Source: a virus
IMG/VR virus record: IMGVR_UViG_3300034068_000720
Coordinates: 1 to 52,670 of that record
Strand: one strand, 5' to 3'
DNA length: 52,670 bases
This document shows positions 7,602 to 15,471 of this stretch, piece after piece; positions within the stretch are counted from its first letter, which is position 1; each line of letters starts with the position of its first letter. Made by a program: the position numbers and the translations under genes. The notes below the pieces were generated by a model. It saw nothing but the letters and a program-made list of their open reading frames with translations, had not been told where the DNA came from and ran no database searches.

Positions 7602-8813
7602 ATGCACTTTCTCAATGGATATTATTTTGTTGGCCGCGAAATTGTCGAAAGCAAAGTCCATGCACTGGTTCAAGCCAGTGAAAAAAGGACTGATGTCAAG
7701 TGGTGGTATTACAATGAAATTTTTGATAACGCAAATGAAAATTTCCGACTGCATGATGCGTCAGTTGAAGCCATGTACAAGCAACGTGCTCTACAACTTC
7801 GCGACTCATACGACTATTTGATCTTAAACTACAGTGGTGGGGCTGATAGCCACAACATACTGGCCACGTTTTTAAAAAATAACATCCGGCTGGATCACAT
7901 CTTTGTACAATGGCCGGAACGCCTGATGGATCGGGGGCTGTATGTTCCAAATTCAGTTGATAAAAGCAATGCCAATTTCCATAGCGAATGGGACCTGGTC
8001 CTAAAAAAAGACTTGGAATGGCTAGGTAAGAATCATCCAGAAATCAAAATAGAAATTGCAGATTGGACCATGACTGTCAGTGACAAGTTCTATTCAGATG
8101 ATATTTTTGCCAATACAGTAAGCAATCTTCCTAGTATTGCACGAGCACAGAAACAACATACATTTAGCCCTACTGAAGGAAAACTAGCATTGGCAGGTAA
8201 AAAAGTTGCTAGTATATTTGGTGTAGACAAACCACAAGTGACGTTTGCAGACGATAAATGGTTTATGAGTTTTGTTGATACAGCTTGTATGGCCGGTGCA
8301 AATCCTGATAATCCAAATGGTACTGAATACTTTTATATAACACCAATGATGCCAGAACTTGCAATACTACAGGCGCATAAAGTTGCAGAATGGTACATTG
8401 CACATCCTGAAAAACTTTATCTAGTGCGTAATAAAAAATTCCGCTTCAGGAATGAAGCCGGCTACAATCAAATGACCCATCAACAGCACTATGCCGAGTA
8501 TGACGAAATTGCAGAAATTGTCAAACAAGTTTGCTATCCTGATTGGGATTTTAATAAATTTCAGGCCGCTAAACCGTTTAGTCAACTTGACAATTTACAA
8601 ATGGGAGTAAGGGCATGGGATAATATTCTTACTGTATTGCCTACTTTTAATAGAACACAACAGGCATGGGAATATCACTGGAAATCGTATCTGGATAAAA
8701 TCAATCCTCGCTTTATGCGAAGCAGAGATACTGTGGCAGTATGTAGGTCTAGATATTATGAACTCAATCTGAACTCCCCGGGGCCATTGAGCAAACTAAG
8801 TATTGAATCATGA
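7602..8813 (+). CDS. PP-loop ATP pyrophosphatase-like enzyme
   Basis: 403 aa. PP-loop L-I-L-N-Y-S-G-G-A-D-S-H-N-I-L near residue 78 (S-G-G-x-D-S). The rest is not close to a well-known subgroup: a middle region with E-I-A-D-W-T and F-M-S-F-V-D-T, and a C-terminus ending in S-R-Y-Y-E-L. Adenylation of a substrate is likely, the substrate unknown. It heads the rightward operon and overlaps the next gene (ATGA). Confidence 0.6.
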   Translation: MHFLNGYYFVGREIVESKVHALVQASEKRTDVKWWYYNEIFDNANENFRLHDASVEAMYKQRALQLRDSYDYLILNYSGGADSHNILATFLKNNIRLDHIFVQWPERLMDRGLYVPNSVDKSNANFHSEWDLVLKKDLEWLGKNHPEIKIEIADWTMTVSDKFYSDDIFANTVSNLPSIARAQKQHTFSPTEGKLALAGKKVASIFGVDKPQVTFADDKWFMSFVDTACMAGANPDNPNGTEYFYITPMMPELAILQAHKVAEWYIAHPEKLYLVRNKKFRFRNEAGYNQMTHQQHYAEYDEIAEIVKQVCYPDWDFNKFQAAKPFSQLDNLQMGVRAWDNILTVLPTFNRTQQAWEYHWKSYLDKINPRFMRSRDTVAVCRSRYYELNLNSPGPLSKLSIES

Positions 8814-9112
8814 TTAGATTTACAAAAACGCAGACAAGGTCTGACCAAACAACTCCATATTATGAATCATCTGATGACGAGGTTACGGCCTATTTTAATA
8901 ATAAATTTATTAAACCACTCAAGTTGCTTGCTGATGTGAAAACGTTGTCTGACGATAAGTTAACATTAGTCAGCGTATCAGACTGGGCCACAGTTGAAGA
9001 TTATTTAGATATGTTGACTGACGAGTATTGTTATGTTAACATTACGGCTCCAACAAAAGAATATAATGAAAAGAACAATATTATCTTAACAGTTATTGCA
9101 GAGGAAATATAA
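8810..9112 (+). CDS. small protein, paralog of 10345-10665
   Basis: 100 aa, unknown function. It begins I-R-F-T-K-T-Q-T-R-x-x-x-x-T-P-Y-Y and has L-S-D-D-K-L-T-L, matching F-K-V-V-K-I-Q-T-R and I-S-A-D-E-L-T-L in the protein at 10345-10665. The two small paralogs flank the P450. The size and beta-alpha pattern would suit a dimeric alpha/beta-barrel (ABM-like) fold, but this is a guess. It overlaps the PP-loop gene by 4 bases. Confidence 0.6.
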   Translation: MIRFTKTQTRSDQTTPYYESSDDEVTAYFNNKFIKPLKLLADVKTLSDDKLTLVSVSDWATVEDYLDMLTDEYCYVNITAPTKEYNEKNNIILTVIAEEI

Positions 9113-9113
9113 A

Positions 9114-10274
9114 ATGGCATGGGCATGGGGAACTACAGAAATTACAAAGCCAACGAAGGTTGTACAGGAGACTGCAATCTTAGAAGAACCGCATGTGGAA
9201 ATGTTCGATCCGCACTCGGGTGAGTGGTTGTTAAACAAGTTTGAAACATACAAACAACTTCGTGCAGGAGATACAGCATACTGGAGTAGAAAATACCAAA
9301 TGTATGCCTTAACTCGTTATGACGATGTTGTGTTTGCTCTAGACAATCCTGAAATATTTTCTTCAGAAGAAGGTAATTTGATTGCTAAAGATTCAGCAAA
9401 TTTTGAAAAAACATTAGGTGCAAGTAACGATGACTTCCAGCGAATCGCTGAGGTGTTTGCAGAAAGTTGTAGAGAATTAATCAAACCCGTTGATAATTTA
9501 AATATTTCCAAAATCATTGAAGACCTAAGTGCAACAGTGGTTACTGAAATGATTAATCCACCTTTTAAGAAAGATGAAATTAAACAGTATGTAAAGCACA
9601 TACAAAAATATCATACTGGTAGTGTCAAGTATAACACAGATGATACTGGTTATAACATGTATACTGACCTGTTGCTTTCCATGGCAGGTACATTACAAGT
9701 TCCACCCAAAGGCCCTGGAATTTATAAAGAGGTTGTTACCAATAACCCTGAAAAGATAGAAATGATGTCATTGTTTGTGGGTCCAGCTGTGTACGGGGCA
9801 AGTTCATTGACTGGTGCGTTAGGAATCCTTACACATGATTTATTCAGAGAAAACAAGCTAGATATTATTTTAGCTGACAGAAGTCTAATCCCCAATTTGA
9901 TCAATGAATCACTGCGATTTCATGCCAGCACCGGTAGATTTTCCCGTACTGTCAAGCAACATGTTAAGTTGCATGGAGTAGACCTTGAACCAGGAACAAA
10001 AGTAGCATTGTGTTTAGAATCTGCTAATAGGGATCCAGCAATGTTTCCAGAATCTGACAAATTTTTATTAGGTCGCAACACCAATGGTCACATGGCCCAT
10101 GCTTGCATTGCGTTACCAATGATCAAACTACTCATGCATGTTTGGGTAGAACAACTCTTGGACTTATATGGTAAATATCGGGTTACAACTGAAAGCAAAG
10201 ATTTACAGTATGTAATAACATTTTCAGGAAATACCAATATGATCTCTAATTTATATCTGGCAACTGATAAATAA
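9114..10274 (+). CDS. cytochrome P450-like protein with atypical heme loop
   Basis: 386 aa. GAGGAAA lies about 10 bases before this ATG, one base after the upstream stop; an ATA-containing extension is not used. P450 features: E-S-L-R (ExxR) in N-L-I-N-E-S-L-R-F-H-A, then C-L-E-S-A-N-R-D-P-A-M-F-P and a single Cys in G-H-M-A-H-A-C-I-A-L where F-G-x-G-x-H-x-C-x-G is expected. The I-helix region (S-L-F-V-G-P-A-V-Y-G-A-S-S) lacks the usual acid-Thr pair. The Cys ligand is kept but the loop is shortened, so it may be an unusual or non-oxygenating P450. Confidence 0.7.
   Translation: MAWAWGTTEITKPTKVVQETAILEEPHVEMFDPHSGEWLLNKFETYKQLRAGDTAYWSRKYQMYALTRYDDVVFALDNPEIFSSEEGNLIAKDSANFEKTLGASNDDFQRIAEVFAESCRELIKPVDNLNISKIIEDLSATVVTEMINPPFKKDEIKQYVKHIQKYHTGSVKYNTDDTGYNMYTDLLLSMAGTLQVPPKGPGIYKEVVTNNPEKIEMMSLFVGPAVYGASSLTGALGILTHDLFRENKLDIILADRSLIPNLINESLRFHASTGRFSRTVKQHVKLHGVDLEPGTKVALCLESANRDPAMFPESDKFLLGRNTNGHMAHACIALPMIKLLMHVWVEQLLDLYGKYRVTTESKDLQYVITFSGNTNMISNLYLATDK
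10266..10273 (+). promoter_or_regulatory. late-type octamer GATAAATA
   Basis: Seven of eight match to TATAAATA overlapping the P450 stop; would give a leader of about 65 bases for the gene at 10345. It may be a by-product of the coding end. Confidence 0.3.
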
Positions 10275-10344
10275 GTTTAAAGAAATATGCTTAGAGTAGC
10301 GTATTATTGCATTTAAGTGATGTTTACACAAGGAGCTTTCACAC

Positions 10345-10665
10345 ATGTTTAAAGTTGTTAAAATTCAGACTCGTCCGAATACCAGCGTTCCGTTTTGGCA
10401 AGGTCGAATTGATCCTGCATTGACCGATGAATTTAGAAATTATTACTACGAAACTTACGTTTTAACTGGTAAGTTTATCTCTGTTACAGCAGAAATTAGT
10501 GCAGACGAATTGACACTGACAAACACAATGATTTGGAATTCTGATTCAGACTGGCAATCAATGCTTGCTGACCCAATTGCACAAGAAGGTTTAATTAACA
10601 AATCCAAGGCACACTTGGCTACTCATGGTATCACTGAAGTTAATCAGCCTGGTGTAACATTCTAA
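10345..10665 (+). CDS. small protein, paralog of 8810-9112
   Basis: 106 aa. F-K-V-V-K-I-Q-T-R-P-N-T-S-V-P-F-W at the N-terminus and E-L-T-L-T-N-T-M-I-W in the middle align with the small protein upstream of the P450. AAGGAG lies 10 bases before the ATG. Unknown function; the pairing around a P450 suggests a common role in the pathway (inference). Confidence 0.6.
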   Translation: MFKVVKIQTRPNTSVPFWQGRIDPALTDEFRNYYYETYVLTGKFISVTAEISADELTLTNTMIWNSDSDWQSMLADPIAQEGLINKSKAHLATHGITEVNQPGVTF

Positions 10666-10693
10666 CCTGTAAAAATTAAATTAGAATGGTTGC

Positions 10694-11413
10694 ATGAATA
10701 AGTACTTCATGCAAACAATTTTATACACTCTCATCGTAACACATATTACTATTGCATGTGTTACGATGTTTTTACATCGTAGTCAAGCCCATCGAGGCGT
10801 TGAATTTCACCCCGTAGTAAGTCATTTCATGCGCTTATGGTTATGGATGACAACGGGTCAAATTACCAAGCAATGGGTGGCCGTACACCGCAAGCATCAT
10901 AGATTCACAGAGGTAGAAGGTGATCCACATAGCCCACACGTATTTGGTTTTTGGCGTGTGCTGTTTAAGGGTGCCTTCTTATATCATTCAGCTAGCAAAG
11001 ACGCAGAAATGGTAAAACAATATGGCGCAGGCACACCTGATGATTGGATAGAACAAAATGTTTACACTAAGCATAGTCGTGTGGGCATCATGCTTATGTT
11101 GCTGATAGACATCTTACTATTTGGTTGGATGGGGTTAGTAGTATGGGGTATCCAAATGATATGGATTCCATTCTGGGCCGCTGGTGTTATCAATGGTCTA
11201 GGTCACTGGTGGGGATATCGTAATGGCGAAACAAAAGATCAAAGCAGGAACATTATGCCTTGGGGCATTCTTATTGGCGGTGAATGTCTTCATAATAATC
11301 ATCACCTTGAACCCGGCAATCCTCGTCTCAGTCGTCGCTGGTTTGAATTTGATATAGGCTGGCTGTACATTCGAACTTTAGTAATACTCAGACTGGCAAC
11401 TCTACGTACTTGA
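10694..11413 (+). CDS. membrane fatty-acid (acyl-lipid/acyl-CoA) desaturase
   Basis: 239 aa with the three histidine boxes of the delta-9-type desaturases: H-R-S-Q-A-H-R (~28), H-R-K-H-H-R-F (~65) and G-E-C-L-H-N-N-H-H (~197). Hydrophobic stretches at the N-terminus and about residues 133-165 fit four membrane passes. It is shorter than most bacterial enzymes (~280-400 aa) but the catalytic boxes are complete. It would introduce a double bond into membrane lipids. The stop codon lies inside the -35 box of the next promoter. Confidence 0.85.
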   Translation: MNKYFMQTILYTLIVTHITIACVTMFLHRSQAHRGVEFHPVVSHFMRLWLWMTTGQITKQWVAVHRKHHRFTEVEGDPHSPHVFGFWRVLFKGAFLYHSASKDAEMVKQYGAGTPDDWIEQNVYTKHSRVGIMLMLLIDILLFGWMGLVVWGIQMIWIPFWAAGVINGLGHWWGYRNGETKDQSRNIMPWGILIGGECLHNNHHLEPGNPRLSRRWFEFDIGWLYIRTLVILRLATLRT

Positions 11414-11438
11414 CAAAATAATTCTTTTATGTTATACT
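11410..11438 (+). promoter_or_regulatory. sigma70-type promoter
   Basis: TTGACA, 17-base spacer, TATACT. The -35 box contains the desaturase stop. Drives 11462 onward. Confidence 0.8.
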
Positions 11439-11461
11439 TGTTATATCATCAAGGAGTTTAA

Positions 11462-11638
11462 ATGGAAGATGAAAGCCACTTACCAGTAGCAGAACAAAGC
11501 CTGGTGTTCCGTTTGCGAAAGCGAGCAGAAATACGTAGACAAATCCAAAGCCGTAAAAGCGTTACTGAAGGTAAGCCAGATCGCATTGCCGACCTGCTAG
11601 AAGAAGCTGCCAACGAAATTGAACGTTTACTAAAATAA
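11462..11638 (+). CDS. small charged phage protein
   Basis: 58 aa, rich in Arg/Glu/Lys (K-R-A-E-I-R-R-Q-I-Q-S-R-K-S and A-D-L-L-E-E-A-A-N-E-I-E-R-L-L), probably helical. AAGGAG 8 bases before the ATG and a strong promoter support it. Function unknown; its stop is one base from the start of the phosphoesterase gene. Confidence 0.65.
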   Translation: MEDESHLPVAEQSLVFRLRKRAEIRRQIQSRKSVTEGKPDRIADLLEEAANEIERLLK

Positions 11639-11639
11639 C

Positions 11640-12179
11640 ATGAAAAAATGGATTACCAGTGACATTCACTTTGGACATGTCAACATATTAAAGTTTTGTG
11701 CTGATTCGCGCCCGTTCCGAGATGTTGATGACATGGACACAACAATTATTAAGAATTGGAACAGCTTAGTTGGTCACAATGATATTGTTTACATCTTGGG
11801 CGATGTGGCGTTTTTGCCCCCTGATCAAGCTGTGCGTACAATGCGTAGGCTCAACGGCACCAAGATTCTGATCAAAGGAAATCACGATGCCAAGTTGTTG
11901 CGCGAGTCATCTGAGTTTATTGATTGCTTTAAGGAAATACACGACTACTTGGATTTAAAACACAATGGTCATCGCATAATAATGTTTCATTATCCAATTT
12001 GGGAATGGGATGGCATGCACCACGGCACCATACACTTTCACGGACACTGTCATGGGAGACCAACAAATGTACCTGGCAAGATACTTGACGTTGCAATGGA
12101 TGCCAATCAATGCTTACCTGTACTGTTAGATGATGCAATTGCCCAAGTAAACAAACTACCTGTAAGGAAACACCACTAA
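11640..12179 (+). CDS. calcineurin-like metallophosphoesterase
   Basis: 179 aa with all metal motifs in order: T-S-D-I-H-F-G-H (~7), L-G-D-V-A (~54), K-G-N-H-D (~80), F-H-Y-P (~116) and H-F-H-G-H-C-H-G (~131). This compact form is common in phages; it hydrolyses phosphoesters, possibly nucleotides or nucleic-acid ends. It overlaps the next gene (TAATG). Confidence 0.85.
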   Translation: MKKWITSDIHFGHVNILKFCADSRPFRDVDDMDTTIIKNWNSLVGHNDIVYILGDVAFLPPDQAVRTMRRLNGTKILIKGNHDAKLLRESSEFIDCFKEIHDYLDLKHNGHRIIMFHYPIWEWDGMHHGTIHFHGHCHGRPTNVPGKILDVAMDANQCLPVLLDDAIAQVNKLPVRKHH

Positions 12180-12436
12180 TGTCTAGTTTAGCTGAATATT
12201 TTGCACTACATCGTCCAGTGGCCAAATGGTCGTTTGGAGAGCGTGTGACGGGTAAGTTCAATGGCGTTCCCTTTGTTGGCACCACCGGCGGCGAAGGTAT
12301 GATCAATGAGCAAGAAGGTAGCATAGTCACAGTATTTGTAGACTTGCCAATCAAGCACAATGGCACCTGGCATACCACGTTTATCAAAGTAAAGCCCAAT
12401 GCTATCAAAAAGCTTTCACAACTAGTTTTGCCATAA
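12179..12436 (+). CDS. hypothetical protein
   Basis: 85 aa, not recognised. Beta-rich, with F-G-E-R-V-T-G-K-F-N-G and G-S-I-V-T-V-F-V-D-L. Coupled to the phosphoesterase by a one-base overlap, so probably real. Confidence 0.6.
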   Translation: MSSLAEYFALHRPVAKWSFGERVTGKFNGVPFVGTTGGEGMINEQEGSIVTVFVDLPIKHNGTWHTTFIKVKPNAIKKLSQLVLP

Positions 12437-12471
12437 TCTGCTGTATCGGTAACTTCTCGGTGTGTTTAGTG

Positions 12472-12477
12472 TATAAT
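12472..12477 (+). promoter_or_regulatory. possible -10 element TATAAT
   Basis: TGTATAAT with no good -35 box; 53 bases before the gene at 12530. Confidence 0.35.
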
Positions 12478-12529
12478 TAGTTTTGTAAGACAACAGTTTT
12501 ACTACACACTCAAACACAGGAGAACTACA

Positions 12530-12796
12530 ATGAGTACAATCGCCCCCAACGGCTACACCATTCGTCTTGAACTACTCAAGATGGCAAAAGAAATGCTAGA
12601 ACAAGACTGGCATGCACAGCGTGATGCTGTTATGACTGACTACAGTACCAGAGTTGGATTTGCAACTGCCCAGGCTGAAAAGATGGGTTTCCAAAATACC
12701 ACACCACCAACTCAACCCACCTTCCAACCTTTCCCTACAGAGGAACAGATTATCAAGAAGGCCAAAGTCCTAAACGAGTTTATCAATACCAAATAA
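12530..12796 (+). CDS. hypothetical phage protein
   Basis: 88 aa beginning S-T-I-A-P-N-G-Y-T-I-R-L-E-L-L-K-M-A-K-E-M-L, a type seen in T4-like aquatic phages; helical N-terminus, Pro/Thr-rich linker, helical C-terminus. AGGAG 7 bases before the ATG. Function unknown. Confidence 0.65.
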   Translation: MSTIAPNGYTIRLELLKMAKEMLEQDWHAQRDAVMTDYSTRVGFATAQAEKMGFQNTTPPTQPTFQPFPTEEQIIKKAKVLNEFINTK

Positions 12797-12819
12797 CTTA
12801 AACTAGTTTAGCCAAAAGG

Positions 12820-12848
12820 AGTCTATATGGTAAAGAACTATATAGACT
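12820..12848 (+). other. stem-loop, possible terminator
   Basis: AGTCTATAT and ATATAGACT form a perfect 9-bp stem with an 11-base loop, followed by TTCTT. Confidence 0.45.
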
Positions 12849-12901
12849 TTCTTGTGAAAGCTTGCTATAATTGTAATACCATCCACATAGTGATGTACTA
12901 A
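12827..12901 (+). CDS. possible 24-aa peptide
   Basis: Reading frame M-V-K-N-Y-I-D-F-L-V-K to V-M-Y with AAGGAG 6 bases before the ATG. It overlaps the stem-loop and the -10-like TATAAT (12866-12871) of the next gene, so it may be fortuitous. Confidence 0.25.
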   Translation: MVKNYIDFLVKACYNCNTIHIVMY

Positions 12902-12918
12902 AAACAAGGAAACTTAAA

Positions 12919-13197
12919 ATGTTAAAGAAATTCGACGAAACTACTAAACAGTACAAACTGTTCCGCGCCTTGGTTATCAATGGTGAGTCATTGACAGAAG
13001 CCGCTATCCAGAAGCGTTTCGGTATCAAGAACCCAACTGCTACAATCAGCGTTATCCGTCAACGTGGTTATGCTGTTTATGCTAATCCGCGTAAAGCTGG
13101 CAACGGCGTACAAGTTACTGAATACCGCCATGGTGAAGCCAGCCGCAAGATGGTTGCTTTAGCATACAAAGCACAAGCTATGGGCATCACACTCTAA
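12919..13197 (+). CDS. small phage protein with HTH-like core
   Basis: 92 aa. Residues ~20-50 (L-V-I-N-G-E-S-L-T-E-A-A-I-Q-K-R-F-G and T-A-T-I-S-V-I-R-Q-R-G-Y) look like a winged-helix/helix-turn-helix that detects phase in repeated T-x-x-x-S-x-x-I contacts. AAGGAAA precedes the ATG and a strong terminator follows, so it is monocistronic. Probably DNA-binding; target unknown. Confidence 0.65.
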   Translation: MLKKFDETTKQYKLFRALVINGESLTEAAIQKRFGIKNPTATISVIRQRGYAVYANPRKAGNGVQVTEYRHGEASRKMVALAYKAQAMGITL

Positions 13198-13218
13198 TTT
13201 TAAATTAGTTTGTTTACC

Positions 13219-13244
13219 AAAAGGATGCTACGGCATCCTTTTTT
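13219..13244 (+). terminator. rho-independent terminator
   Basis: AAAAGGATGC / GCATCCTTTTTT stem with a 4-base loop. Confidence 0.85.
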
Positions 13245-13247
13245 CAC

Positions 13248-13255
13248 GATAAGTA
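13248..13255 (+). promoter_or_regulatory. late-type octamer GATAAGTA
   Basis: Six of eight match to TATAAATA directly after a terminator, giving a short leader containing AGGAG for the gene at 13275. Confidence 0.45.
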
Positions 13256-13274
13256 TTGCATATAGGAGTAACAC

Positions 13275-14069
13275 ATGCCAAAAAGAATTCTAATCATGGG
13301 CTTACCTGGAGCAGGTAAGACATATCTAGCACAACATATTGTAGACCACTTACAAGCAGATAAAAAGAAAGTTGGTTGGCTAAATGCCGATGATGTGCGT
13401 AAAAAGTACAACGACTGGGATTTCAGTCATGAAGGCCGTATTCGTCAAAGTTTGCGTATGCGTGAACTAGCTGATGCTATGACGGACGTAGATTATGTTA
13501 TCTGTGACTTTGTTGCACCGCTGGTTGAAATGCGTAACAACTTCAAAGCAGATTGGACAGTATGGGTTGATACCATTCGCGAAGGCCGTTATGCCGACAC
13601 CAACGCTATGTTCATTGAACCTGAAGTGTACGACTTCCGTATCATAGAACAGAAAGCAGAAAAGTGGGGCGAGTTCATTGCCGCACACATCTTAGACAAT
13701 AGACGTCGTCCTGTGTTTGATTGGAAAAAAGAAACTGTACAGATGCTGGGTCGTTGGCAACCATGGCATGATGGACATCGTGCATTGTTTGAACGCCTGT
13801 TGGCCAAGACAGGACAAGTTGTCATTCAAGTACGTGATGTACAAGGTTGGCAAGGCAGTAATCCATTTGAGGTAGAAAAGGTCAAAAGTTTTATTAAACG
13901 TGATTTAGATACCTTATATCAAGGTCAATATGAAATTCAAGTTGTTCCGAATATCGTACATATTGGATGGGGCCGTGGTGTAGGATATACCTCAGGTGAA
14001 GAAACATTTAATGATTCAATAACCGATATTAGTGCAACTAAAATCCGTAAAGAATTAGGACTAAAATAA
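13275..14069 (+). CDS. adenylylsulfate-kinase-like P-loop kinase fused to nucleotidyltransferase
   Basis: 264 aa, two domains. Residues 1-~150: P-loop kinase of the APS-kinase type (Walker A G-L-P-G-A-G-K-T, N-A-D-D-V-R, D-F-V-A-P). Residues ~155-264: cytidylyltransferase/NadR-like fold with G-R-W-Q-P-W-H-D-G-H (HxGH-type motif) and I-S-A-T-K-I-R near the end (ISxTxxR). This fusion is known from T4-like phages; its substrate there is not settled. AGGAG lies 6 bases before the ATG. Confidence 0.8.
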   Translation: MPKRILIMGLPGAGKTYLAQHIVDHLQADKKKVGWLNADDVRKKYNDWDFSHEGRIRQSLRMRELADAMTDVDYVICDFVAPLVEMRNNFKADWTVWVDTIREGRYADTNAMFIEPEVYDFRIIEQKAEKWGEFIAAHILDNRRRPVFDWKKETVQMLGRWQPWHDGHRALFERLLAKTGQVVIQVRDVQGWQGSNPFEVEKVKSFIKRDLDTLYQGQYEIQVVPNIVHIGWGRGVGYTSGEETFNDSITDISATKIRKELGLK

Positions 14070-14082
14070 CTGATAATAATCA

Positions 14083-14124
14083 ATAATATTAACTATATTA
14101 TGCTTCAATAATAGTTAATATTAT
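14083..14124 (+). other. AT-rich perfect stem-loop
   Basis: ATAATATTAACTAT and its exact complement form 14 bp around a 14-base loop, 13 bases after the kinase gene. Could protect the mRNA 3' end or act as a protein site. Confidence 0.6.
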
Positions 14125-14145
14125 ATATTGTAGCAGAAAAACAAC

Positions 14146-14174
14146 AAAAAGCCCTACTTCTTGTAGGGTTTTTC
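14146..14174 (+). terminator. rho-independent terminator
   Basis: AAAAAGCCCTAC / GTAGGGTTTTT stem with a 5-base loop. Confidence 0.85.
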
Positions 14175-14184
14175 ACGAAAGTGG

Positions 14185-14213
14185 TTGACGGCCGGCCCAA
14201 GACCGCTTATAAT
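14185..14213 (+). promoter_or_regulatory. sigma70-type promoter of the CAAGACCGCTTATAAT family
   Basis: TTGACG, 17-base spacer, TATAAT followed by ACATACA. Shares the spacer end CAAGACCGCT with promoters at 46253 and 47001. Confidence 0.85.
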
Positions 14214-14243
14214 ACATACATACACACAAAAAGGAGCTTCCGA

Positions 14244-14630
14244 ATGCGTAATTTTACTAAACAAGAACACCTTAACAGCATCGATACCAATGATATTGGT
14301 GAGTTCATTGAGGACTTTGGCGACGAAACACTGAACAAGGCCTTTGGCAAGTTCTGTATCATGGACGACCAAGGTGCTTACAATTCCTTGTTGGAAGATA
14401 TGGGCTACCTCGAGGACGAGATTGACAATGAGCAGTGTACCATCGTTCACGATACTGTAGTTGAAACCCTCAAGCAAGTGAACTTGGTGTTTAAGAACTT
14501 AGGTTTGGATCTGGAATTCAAAAGTGCAGACATGGTAGAGCACGTGGCCTTTATGCTTACCGGCAAAGGTGACACGCCTGAGGACATGGGCCACCGTATC
14601 CGTAAATTGGTTGACGGCAAAGCAGTTTAA
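14244..14630 (+). CDS. hypothetical acidic phage protein
   Basis: 128 aa, acidic (E-F-I-E-D-F-G-D-E and E-D-E-I-D-N-E). Not recognised. AAGGAG lies 9 bases before the ATG; the upstream in-frame extension runs through the promoter and is rejected. The C-terminal codons (L-V-D-G-K-A-V) also form the -35 box of the next promoter. Confidence 0.7.
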   Translation: MRNFTKQEHLNSIDTNDIGEFIEDFGDETLNKAFGKFCIMDDQGAYNSLLEDMGYLEDEIDNEQCTIVHDTVVETLKQVNLVFKNLGLDLEFKSADMVEHVAFMLTGKGDTPEDMGHRIRKLVDGKAV

Positions 14631-14639
14631 TAGTATAAT
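14611..14639 (+). promoter_or_regulatory. sigma70-type promoter inside a gene end
   Basis: TTGACG within the last codons of the preceding gene, 17-base spacer, TATAAT then ACATACAT. Confidence 0.8.
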
Positions 14640-14663
14640 ACATACATATTAATGGAGTTACCA

Positions 14664-15086
14664 ATGAAACACACTATTATATTAGACAATGGTACCTATC
14701 TACAGGTCAATGACTTGGGATGGACCGAGCGTAAGACACCACGCCAGTACAAAAATCTGGCAGAAGCCCAGCACCATTTACAATGGGGCATTGCCATGTG
14801 TCATACTAATGTTAAACTTAGAACAGACTACATTGCAACTTATCACAAAGACAAAACTAAATTTGAAAAGGCCGTTGCCAAAGAACAGTCACTGATTAAC
14901 CAGCTAGAGACACAACCTTATAACAAGGTAGCAGATCAAATTAAGAAGGCTCACTTTAACATTGATCAACTCACTGTCAAGTTTTATCCTGAAAGCCGCC
15001 TTAAGGATTTCAACCGTGATACCAAGTTCCTTGCAAGTGCCAAGCAAGTACTTGCCAACAACCCCAGGATCATTCCTTTAGGTTGA
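14664..15086 (+). CDS. hypothetical phage protein
   Basis: 140 aa, not recognised. Charged and mostly helical from residue 40. The ATG at 14664 follows GGAG by 7 bases; an ATG at 14652 would put the GGAG inside the gene. Its stop lies inside the -35 box of the next promoter. Confidence 0.7.
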   Translation: MKHTIILDNGTYLQVNDLGWTERKTPRQYKNLAEAQHHLQWGIAMCHTNVKLRTDYIATYHKDKTKFEKAVAKEQSLINQLETQPYNKVADQIKKAHFNIDQLTVKFYPESRLKDFNRDTKFLASAKQVLANNPRIIPLG

Positions 15087-15111
15087 CAGGATCTAAAAAA
15101 TCTAGTATAAT
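15083..15111 (+). promoter_or_regulatory. sigma70-type promoter overlapping a stop codon
   Basis: TTGACA containing the stop of the previous gene, 17-base spacer, TATAAT. Confidence 0.85.
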
Positions 15112-15136
15112 TAACACATACACACAAGGAACCAAA

Positions 15137-15463
15137 ATGGCTACAACAGACACAGTCCGTAAGTTAGGCAAATTTGAGGAATATTGGAGTGCCAAATATC
15201 CTCCAAGTAAAAGCACTAAAGCACAACTGCCAATGGGTAAAGCCAGCGCAGAATTTTGCATGTATGGTTACACACAAAGAACTTTTACCGACGCCACTAC
15301 ACATTACTTTGGAGTCCATACTGCTACTGGTATAGAGGTTAGTGCCAGGACTAGAGAAGGTGCAGTTAAGGCCTTGGCCACAGTAGAGCGCAAACAGACA
15401 AAGATTAAAGAGGCTATTGCTTTTTTAAAGTCTGCAGGTTATCAAATTTCCAAATCTGTTTAA
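15137..15463 (+). CDS. hypothetical phage protein
   Basis: 108 aa, not recognised; basic, with a C-terminal helix K-E-A-I-A-F-L-K-S-A-G-Y. AAGGAA lies 7 bases before the ATG just after a strong promoter. Probably co-transcribed with the exported protease that begins 8 bases after its stop. Confidence 0.65.
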   Translation: MATTDTVRKLGKFEEYWSAKYPPSKSTKAQLPMGKASAEFCMYGYTQRTFTDATTHYFGVHTATGIEVSARTREGAVKALATVERKQTKIKEAIAFLKSAGYQISKSV

Positions 15464-15471
15464 GGATAAAC

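Noticed and set aside
11929-12408. 159-aa minus-strand ORF
   Set aside because: Opposite the metallophosphoesterase, which has all five metal motifs, and its coupled neighbour.
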